Origin: Candidatus Gottesmanbacteria bacterium
GTDB lineage: Bacteria > Patescibacteriota > Microgenomatia > UBA10105 > UBA927
DNA length: 9,072 bases
Assembly: GCA_016199185.1 (NCBI GenBank)
Contig: JACQHE010000038.1
Coordinates: 1-9,072, forward strand
Reading direction: 5' to 3'
The notes under the pieces: generated by a model
Database searches by the model: none
What the model saw: only the letters and a program-made list of their open reading frames with translations
Told to the model about the DNA's origin: nothing
Program-made: the position numbers and the translations under genes
In this document: piece by piece, positions 5,133-9,072 of the stretch
Layout: each line of letters opens with the position of its first letter
Numbering within the stretch: position 1 is the stretch's first letter

Positions 5133-5549
5133 ATGAGAGTGTTTGCGTTGGATCCCTTAGGTCAATCATCAACACCGCTTGGCCAGATCGGCGGCGAGGG
5201 GTTGGGGCCGTTTGGCAAGATCGGCGAAAACATCGCTAAGGGCGCTGCGGGAGGAGAAGCCGGACTCAAAGCTGTTACGGGCGCCGTTTCTTCTATCATC
5301 GGCGTCATGACGGTTGCCGCCGGCATCTGGTTTATTTTCCAGTTCATGACCGGAGGATTTTACTGGATCACGTCAGCAGGAGATAAGGCCAAACTCAACG
5401 AAGCGCGCGACCGGATCCAAAACGCGTTCATCGGTCTCATTATCGTCGTTGCCGGCTGGGCAGTCCTTGCTTTAGCCGGACAATTTTTGGGCTACGACAT
5501 CGTCATTAAGGATCCCGGCACGCTGATCCAAAAGCTCAATATCAAATAA
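5133..5549 (+). CDS. T4SS pilin-like protein, paralog 3
   Basis: Third paralog, 138 residues. The N-terminus MRVFALDPLG is followed by a Gly-rich linker (IGGEGLGPFGKIGENIAKGA) of about 40 residues. Helix 1 is at about 52-78, then YWITSAGDKAKLNEARDRI, the clearest form of the family loop, then helix 2 (FIGLIIVVAGWAVLALAGQF). The tail IVIKDPGTLIQKLNIK is amphipathic. Its loop is nearly identical to that of paralog 4 (YWITSAGDKTKLEEARNRI), so these two are the closest relatives in the set. In-frame TAA at 5127-5129 leaves the ATG at 5133 as the first start; no Shine-Dalgarno is seen. Expected to sit in the cytoplasmic membrane or an assembled pilus. Confidence 0.75.
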   Translation: MRVFALDPLGQSSTPLGQIGGEGLGPFGKIGENIAKGAAGGEAGLKAVTGAVSSIIGVMTVAAGIWFIFQFMTGGFYWITSAGDKAKLNEARDRIQNAFIGLIIVVAGWAVLALAGQFLGYDIVIKDPGTLIQKLNIK

Positions 5550-5550
5550 T

Positions 5551-5976
5551 ATGCATCGGATTCTGGCACAACTCACCAATCCCGTCATCCCACCGATCAT
5601 CGGTGAAGGTGCAATTGAAAAAGGCGGGACGGCGGTTGGTCTTATTCTTTCTCGCGTTATAAGCGGGATATTTTTGCTTGCATTTATCATTGCGTTTTTT
5701 TATCTCATCACCGGCGCAATGTACTGGATTACGTCAGCCGGGGATAAAACCAAGCTTGAGGAAGCCAGAAACCGCATCACGCACTCCATCATCGGCATCA
5801 TTGTGGTTGCGGCTACCTGGGCAATCATGGTGCTCACCGGCCAATTCCTGGGGCTTGATTTTGAAAATCTGCCGATACCAACCATCAGCTCGCCCTCAAC
5901 CGGAGGCGCTCCTGCCCCATCATCAGGCGGTGGCGGAGGGGGTAAACCCGCAACCGGAGGGTACAACGAGATGTAA
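5551..5976 (+). CDS. T4SS pilin-like protein, paralog 4, with Gly/Pro-rich tail
   Basis: Fourth paralog, 141 residues. The N-terminus is MHRILAQLTNPVIPPIIGEG; helix 1 follows at about 32-56; the loop is YWITSAGDKTKLEEARNRI; helix 2 contains SIIGIIVVAATWAIMVLTGQF. It differs from its siblings in a low-complexity C-terminus from about residue 107 (IPTISSPSTGGAPAPSSGG, then a six-Gly run and PATGGYNEM), resembling the Gly tail of the TrbL-like protein further along. An in-frame TAA at 5539-5541 bounds the start; the gap to paralog 3 is one base. It is the last gene before an 80-base spacer with a new promoter, so paralogs 1-4 may form one transcription unit. The Gly-rich tail could be a flexible extracellular or subunit-contact segment. 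Confidence 0.75.
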   Translation: MHRILAQLTNPVIPPIIGEGAIEKGGTAVGLILSRVISGIFLLAFIIAFFYLITGAMYWITSAGDKTKLEEARNRITHSIIGIIVVAATWAIMVLTGQFLGLDFENLPIPTISSPSTGGAPAPSSGGGGGGKPATGGYNEM

Positions 5977-6000
5977 TTGGGGGTTGACAAAGGCTGCCGG

Positions 6001-6029
6001 TTGCATCAAGATCAAATATAGGATATACT
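6001..6029 (+). promoter_or_regulatory. Candidate promoter for pilin paralogs 5-6
   Basis: TTGCAT (6001-6006) lies 17 bases before TATACT (6024-6029). The -10 is good and the -35 weak (TTG only). A perfect TTGACA is nearby at 5984-5989 but has only CAAGAT at the right distance. Transcription from TATACT would start near 6036, giving a short leader that contains the ribosome binding site. Confidence 0.5.
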
Positions 6030-6044
6030 AAAGAAACTAAAGAG

Positions 6045-6050
6045 AGGAGA
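6045..6050 (+). promoter_or_regulatory. Ribosome binding site of pilin paralog 5
   Basis: AGGAGA, 6 bases before the ATG at 6057. It is the only clear Shine-Dalgarno in the six-paralog run, suggesting that this protein is translated independently and perhaps more strongly. Confidence 0.75.
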
Positions 6051-6056
6051 ATTTGT

Positions 6057-6395
6057 ATGAAAATGGTATTTGCAGCCGAACCAACGATAACCATAACCAG
6101 AGAGAAAGCAAAGTTTTTTAACATAACAAACTTGGGGGAACTCATCAGTGCAGCGGTGGGAGCGCTGCTCATCATTGCGGCACTGCTCGCCTTCTTTTAC
6201 CTTATTCTGGGCGGCATCCAGTGGATAACCAGCGGCGGGGACAAAGCCGGTATGGAGGCAGCGCGCAATAAGATCACGCATGCGGTAGTCGGCCTGATCA
6301 TCGTGGGCGCCGCGTGGGCGATCATGATTCTCGTCCAGAACTTCCTGGGGGTTTCCATCATCGACAAACAACTCACCTTTCCACAGCCATTTTAA
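6057..6395 (+). CDS. T4SS pilin-like protein, paralog 5
   Basis: Fifth paralog, 112 residues, the most compact typical member. The N-terminus MKMVFAAEPTITITREKAKF precedes helix 1 (about 33-58, ending FFYLILGG), the loop QWITSGGDKAGMEAARNKI, and helix 2 (VVGLIIVGAAWAIMILVQNF). It has a short tail and no Gly-rich extension. It has its own promoter and the strongest ribosome binding site in the array, so it is a candidate for the main structural subunit, which is inference from signal strength only. An in-frame TGA at 5985-5987 and the absence of any ATG, GTG or TTG after it show that no longer signal peptide is hidden upstream. FAAE at residues 5-8 looks like the end of a signal peptide that lacks its hydrophobic core. 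Confidence 0.78.
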   Translation: MKMVFAAEPTITITREKAKFFNITNLGELISAAVGALLIIAALLAFFYLILGGIQWITSGGDKAGMEAARNKITHAVVGLIIVGAAWAIMILVQNFLGVSIIDKQLTFPQPF

Positions 6396-6722
6396 ATGGA
6401 AAAAACTTTTGCCGTGGACTGGCAATCTACTCCTAATTGCATCGTTCAGGAAGCTGCTACCATCCAGTGCATCGTGCCGCTATTCACCAACCTCGTCCAA
6501 GGAGTTTTGGCGCTTTCCGGCGTCGCGCTCTTTGTTATGCTTCTTGTGGGCGGGTTTCATTTCCTCCTCTCCGGCGGAGACCAAAAGAAGCTTGAGGCGG
6601 CTAAGGGAACGCTGACCAACGCCATCATCGGCCTGGTCGTCATCGTCGCGGCGTTTCTCATCATCAAAACAGTAGAGGTCGCAACCGGCGCCCCGGTAAC
6701 ACAGTTTAATCTGGGATTTTAA
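6396..6722 (+). CDS. T4SS pilin-like protein, paralog 6
   Basis: Sixth paralog, 108 residues. The ATG directly abuts the TAA of paralog 5 (zero-base gap), so translation is probably by re-initiation; no Shine-Dalgarno is seen. The N-terminus MEKTFAVDWQSTPNCIVQEA has Cys14 and a second Cys at about 24, a pair that could bond if outside the membrane. Helix 1 is at about 30-52, then loop HFLLSGGDQKKLEAAKGTL, then helix 2 (IIGLVVIVAAFLIIKTVEVA). The loop keeps GGD and KKLEAAK but has lost the WIT of paralogs 3-5. It is followed immediately by the toxin-antitoxin promoter, so it probably ends this transcription unit, although no terminator hairpin is visible. Confidence 0.76.
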   Translation: MEKTFAVDWQSTPNCIVQEAATIQCIVPLFTNLVQGVLALSGVALFVMLLVGGFHFLLSGGDQKKLEAAKGTLTNAIIGLVVIVAAFLIIKTVEVATGAPVTQFNLGF

Positions 6723-6723
6723 C

Positions 6724-6752
6724 TTGACAAATCTCATATAAACATCTATATT
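6724..6752 (+). promoter_or_regulatory. Near-consensus promoter of the toxin-antitoxin pair (leaderless)
   Basis: TTGACA (6724-6729), a spacer of exactly 17 bases, then TATATT (6747-6752). The antitoxin ATG begins at 6759, 6 bases after the -10 box, where transcription would normally start. The mRNA would therefore begin at the ATG. This is the best promoter match in the window. Confidence 0.8.
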
Positions 6753-6758
6753 TATCTT

Positions 6759-7046
6759 ATGCTTAATCCAAAAGCTATTCGAACCATCTCGGACATCCGC
6801 GAGGACCCCCTTGGGGTCATCAAAGCCGCGCAAGCACTTGGTGAACCCATCTATGTGTTTCATCGTGCCACGCCGACGGGCGTTTTTATGGATCTGAAAC
6901 AATATCAACGTCTCACTTCTCTTGTAACCGATTATCACGATTCGCTCCGTATTAAAGAAGCACTCGAAGATCCAGACGCGGAATGGGTAACGCTTGACCA
7001 GATGTGGGCTGACCATCAGTTTACCAAACACGAACCCAACGCATGA
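6759..7046 (+). CDS. Type II antitoxin, Phd/YefM-like
   Basis: Antitoxin of 95 residues that would bind and neutralise the toxin encoded next and repress their shared promoter. The N-terminal part (about 7-50) has the Phd/YefM shape: a first helix with TISDIREDPLGVIKAAQALG, then a beta segment PIYVFHRATPTGVFMDLKQY, where family members have 'pv.i..rg.p.avl.s...Y'. The C-terminal half (about 55-95) is acidic and probably disordered until it wraps the toxin. The next gene's ATG overlaps its TGA (ATGA), the classic antitoxin-toxin order. Its own promoter is placed so that the message is leaderless. The pair sits between genes of a secretion system, so it may have been inserted there or may stabilise the cluster. 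It is less like the RelB ribbon-helix-helix type. Confidence 0.82.
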   Translation: MLNPKAIRTISDIREDPLGVIKAAQALGEPIYVFHRATPTGVFMDLKQYQRLTSLVTDYHDSLRIKEALEDPDAEWVTLDQMWADHQFTKHEPNA

Positions 7047-7303
7047 GGTATACCGTTGTTCTCCTCAAAAAACACCACAAAGAAATAGCAAAACTTTCCC
7101 CCAGTGAACAGGGGCGCGTCTACACCAGTCTCAAAGCACTCGAGGATAACCCACGCCCTCCCGGCAAAAAGATCGCGGCATTTCGCGGTCTACCAAAAGG
7201 ATTACGACTGCGTATCGGTGACATTCGCGTCATCTTTACCGTCAACGACATAACGAAACAGGTATTTGTTGTTGAGATAGGACGTCGCGGCGATATTTAC
7301 TAA
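7043..7303 (+). CDS. Type II toxin, RelE/ParE superfamily
   Basis: Toxin of 86 residues, of normal length. Features: N-terminal strand YTVVLLKKHHKEIAKLS (3-19), two helices with RVYTSLKALEDNPRPPG (25-41), then a beta sheet RLRIGDIRVIFTVND (55-69) and VFVVEIGRRGDIY (74-86). The basic residues R55, R57 and R62 and the terminal R81, R82 and Y86 match the positions used by RelE-type mRNA interferases, which cut mRNA in the ribosome; ParE-type gyrase poisons share the fold but usually lack that full set, so RelE-like action is favoured. The common His in 'GHR' is Arg here. Translation is coupled to the antitoxin by ATGA. No terminator follows. The fold is secure; the target is inferred. Confidence 0.87.
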   Translation: MRYTVVLLKKHHKEIAKLSPSEQGRVYTSLKALEDNPRPPGKKIAAFRGLPKGLRLRIGDIRVIFTVNDITKQVFVVEIGRRGDIY

Positions 7304-7338
7304 TCAACATTCATTGGAGTAGCGCCGCTTCCCCCGTA

Positions 7339-7367
7339 TTGACTGCTCGGGATATATTGCAGATAAT
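7339..7367 (+). promoter_or_regulatory. Promoter of the TrbL-like gene
   Basis: TTGACT (7339-7344), a 17-base spacer, then GATAAT (7362-7367); each hexamer matches the consensus at five of six positions. Transcription would start near 7374, about 7 bases before the ATG at 7381. No Shine-Dalgarno lies in between. Confidence 0.65.
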
Positions 7368-7380
7368 ACAGATACGGCGT

Positions 7381-8988
7381 ATGAAATTTCCTCATCAACC
7401 CTTCCGCTTCCTGGCCACCCTGGCCTTCTGCGCGGCCATCCTCGCTGTTACCCTCCTTGCGACCCCTCCCGCGGTGGGCGCCCAAGAAAATCCGAATGAC
7501 TGGGTGAACGGGGGGTATGCGGAGGAAATGGAACAGGCGACAACGCAAGGGAGCGTCAGCCAAAGCCCGTACACTGCCCGGTCTTTTGATACCCCCATGT
7601 ACCGGACTATCGAACATATTTTAGGTCCGGTGCCCGGCATTACCGTCACCGCTGACGTGTGGCAGCGAAACCCGCAGTACGCCCAACGAATGCTCCAAAA
7701 AAGCGCGGTTGCCGGCATCGGCAACTACATCGCCATGATCTATGCCAATCCGCCTGCGGATCTTGCCCTCTGGATCCAGGACACCGGCCAGACGCTCGGA
7801 TTTCTCCCTAAACGCGCCTACGCCCAGGGGGTGGGCTTCTCCGGCCTCGCGCCACTTCTTCCCATCTGGAAAGCATTCCGCAACATCGCCTATTTATTGT
7901 TGGCTATCGTCATGATCGTCATCGGATTTATGGTGATGCTCCGGAAAAAAATCGACCCCAAAACCGTCGTCACCGTCCAAAACGCCCTCCCCCGCATCGT
8001 TATCACGCTTCTCCTCATTACTTTTTCGTATGCAATTGTGGGGGTTCTGGTAGATATGATGTATGTCATCATGCTCTTTGGTTTGAACGTTCTCGATCTT
8101 GCACCGCTTGCTCGTTTCCGTGGGTTTGATCCTCTAGCATTTCTTTATGGCGGAATCCCTGGTGGAATCGCAACCATAATCAATGGCATACGTAATTTCT
8201 TCAATAGTTCAACGCCGCAGCAAATTTTTTCTCAAGGCGGCCTGATAGACGTTTTTTATGCCATCTTTCCTTATGGCATCTCAAGCCTTACCGATCTTTC
8301 CGTTGATTTGCTTATACCATTCATGCCTAGCTGGATTGCATGGCCGGTTTCACCGTTCGTTGCCTTTCTCCTGGCGCTACTTCTTCTCTTTCTATTTATC
8401 CGGTTGCTCTTTTTGTTTCTCCGTGCGTACATCCAAATCATTATTTCTCTCGTATTTAGCCCCATTATGCTCCTTGGAGAGGCACTACCAGGAGGCAACA
8501 GCCTATCGTCTTGGTTTAACACGCTTATTGGAAACCTTATAGTTTTTCCAGCTGCATCATTTATGTTCGCCCTCGCGTATATGCTTTCGTACATGGCAGA
8601 CACAAGTCTTGCTGGTGGTGGCGTCTTATGGTCCCCCCCCTTCTTACAACACACCGCTTCCGGAGTGGAAGGAAAAAGTATTGCGTCGTTGTTAACCATA
8701 GGATTACTTATGGTTTTCCCCACTTTTATAAGTAGCATCCAAGAAAAACTTAAATCACAACAGGCAGGAGCGGGGGTGTTTGGCCCAGCTGGTGGCCTGA
8801 TAGGAACCGGAATGTCCCTCGGGAGCATGGCTATAGGCCTACGGACATCCAAACAACAACAGCAGTCGTTTGCACAGCTTGGTCAGGCTATACAGTCAGG
8901 ACAGCAAGACCTCGGCCGATCAATCCAGCAAGCCATTCAGCAAGTAGCGCAACGTTCGGGTGGGGGTGGGGGTGGGGGTGGACACTGA
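7381..8988 (+). CDS. TrbL/VirB6-like T4SS membrane protein
   Basis: Polytopic T4SS core protein of 535 residues. Start: the frame extends to a TTG at 7339, but that TTG is the -35 box; from the ATG at 7381 the protein begins with a textbook signal peptide (basic start, hydrophobic core ATLAFCAAILAVTLLAT, cleavage after AVGA near residue 34). An extracytoplasmic region follows to about 160. Membrane helices lie at about 166-188, 203-237, 321-371 (long run with LLALLLLFLFIRLLFLFLRA), 384-406 and 434-453. The C-terminal tail is Gln-rich (KQQQQSFAQLGQAIQSGQQD, about 487-506) and ends in eight Gly and His. VirB6/TrbL proteins form the inner-membrane channel base for DNA or protein export. No lipobox is seen. 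The gene contains a C8 run at 8633-8640 and its second half is AT-richer. The family call rests on topology and context. Confidence 0.75.
   Translation: MKFPHQPFRFLATLAFCAAILAVTLLATPPAVGAQENPNDWVNGGYAEEMEQATTQGSVSQSPYTARSFDTPMYRTIEHILGPVPGITVTADVWQRNPQYAQRMLQKSAVAGIGNYIAMIYANPPADLALWIQDTGQTLGFLPKRAYAQGVGFSGLAPLLPIWKAFRNIAYLLLAIVMIVIGFMVMLRKKIDPKTVVTVQNALPRIVITLLLITFSYAIVGVLVDMMYVIMLFGLNVLDLAPLARFRGFDPLAFLYGGIPGGIATIINGIRNFFNSSTPQQIFSQGGLIDVFYAIFPYGISSLTDLSVDLLIPFMPSWIAWPVSPFVAFLLALLLLFLFIRLLFLFLRAYIQIIISLVFSPIMLLGEALPGGNSLSSWFNTLIGNLIVFPAASFMFALAYMLSYMADTSLAGGGVLWSPPFLQHTASGVEGKSIASLLTIGLLMVFPTFISSIQEKLKSQQAGAGVFGPAGGLIGTGMSLGSMAIGLRTSKQQQQSFAQLGQAIQSGQQDLGRSIQQAIQQVAQRSGGGGGGGGH
8958..8981 (+). 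other. G-quadruplex-forming run at the 3' end of the TrbL-like gene
   Basis: GGG, then three GGGGG runs, each separated by a single T, then TGG. This matches the standard four-run quadruplex pattern with one-base loops. It encodes the terminal poly-Gly and lies 7-30 bases before the stop codon. Confidence 0.8.
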
Positions 8989-9005
8989 TGAAGGCGGAAT
9001 GCGTA

Positions 9006-9072
9006 TTAGTGCGATTTTTTATCTCCGCCACCTTCTTGTAAGGCAACGATCACCCCAACAGCAGCTGCGCTC
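9006..9072 (-). CDS. Possible C-terminal end of a convergent gene (21 codons)
   Basis: On the minus strand one frame is open from the right edge to a TAA at 9008-9006 and reads SAAAVGVIVALQEGGGDKKSH. The other two minus frames hit stops in this stretch. The small hydrophobic piece followed by a polar Gly/Lys tail looks like a plausible protein end, but the fragment is too short to judge and no family can be assigned. If real, it would be convergent with the TrbL-like gene with a 17-base gap. Confidence 0.3.
   Translation of the reverse strand, partial: SAAAVGVIVALQEGGGDKKSH

Noticed and set aside
5950..6004. Perfect 8-bp inverted repeat GCAACCGG / CCGGTTGC around the stop of pilin paralog 4.
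   Set aside because: The loop is 39 bases and no T tract follows; too weak for a terminator and possible by chance.
6480..7031. Minus-strand open frame of 183 codons opposite pilin paralog 6 and the antitoxin.
   Set aside because: It is a shadow of two well-supported plus-strand genes and shows no recognisable fold.
7287..7328. GCGGCG / CGCCGC inverted repeat around the toxin stop codon.
   Set aside because: Six base pairs with a 30-base loop and no T tract; not a convincing terminator.
8034..8780. Base composition falls within the TrbL-like gene: 38 of 60 bases G+C at 7741-7800 against 24 of 60 at 8401-8460 and 26 of 60 at 8641-8700.
   Set aside because: The AT-richer part codes for long membrane helices, which favour T-rich codons, so this alone does not show recombination.
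8271..8852. Minus-strand open frame of 193 codons opposite the TrbL-like gene.
   Set aside because: It lies wholly antisense to a membrane protein gene and has the Arg/Ser/Pro-rich character of a shadow frame.
8993..9029. Inverted repeat GGCGGA / TCCGCC after the TrbL-like gene, considered as a terminator.
   Set aside because: The T6 run lies inside the loop, not after the stem, and the repeat is only 6 bp.

Overview
The window looks like a piece of a Patescibacteria (CPR) chromosome or a close relative. I infer this from the tandem set of small two-helix type IV secretion pilin-like proteins beside a TrbL/VirB6-like protein, from very tight gene packing, and from apparently leaderless promoters. 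I could not run a search to confirm the lineage. No rRNA, tRNA, CRISPR array or insertion sequence is visible.

Left arm, minus strand, about 4396 down to 1. Genes in transcription order: polyprenyl (isoprenyl diphosphate) synthase; ECF-type sigma factor (ATGA overlap); a 75-bp palindromic repeat; a 76-residue membrane protein; a strong GC-rich hairpin; a Yip1-like four-helix membrane protein; an unrecognised 179-residue soluble protein; a Nudix-like protein with a damaged Nudix box; isopentenyl phosphate kinase (ATGA overlap); and the first 31 codons of another gene (ATGA overlap). Two isoprenoid enzymes enclose the arm: IPK makes isopentenyl diphosphate and the prenyl synthase elongates it. 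The unknown genes between them may therefore serve lipid or isoprenoid metabolism, which is inference by context.

Right arm, plus strand, 4422 to 8988. Six paralogous pilin-like proteins lie almost end to end (gaps of 3, 3, 1, 80 and 0 bases). A type II toxin-antitoxin pair (Phd/YefM-type antitoxin, RelE/ParE-type toxin) follows with its own promoter. Then comes a TrbL/VirB6-like polytopic protein with a signal peptide and a Gln- and Gly-rich tail. The pilin-like proteins and the TrbL-like protein probably belong to one envelope-spanning T4SS-like machine; the ATPases are not in the window. Both ends hold gene fragments.

Most notable: (1) 7-bp and 8-bp tandem repeats inside the prenyl synthase gene that encode extra loops; (2) a very short N-terminal motif, M-x-x-[IVT]-[FL]-A, shared by five of the six pilin paralogs whose starts are fixed by upstream in-frame stops; (3) several promoters placed so that the mRNA would begin at or within a few bases of the ATG; (4) a hairpin that would bury the ribosome binding site of the Yip1-like gene; (5) a TTG 'start' of the TrbL-like gene that is more likely a -35 box.
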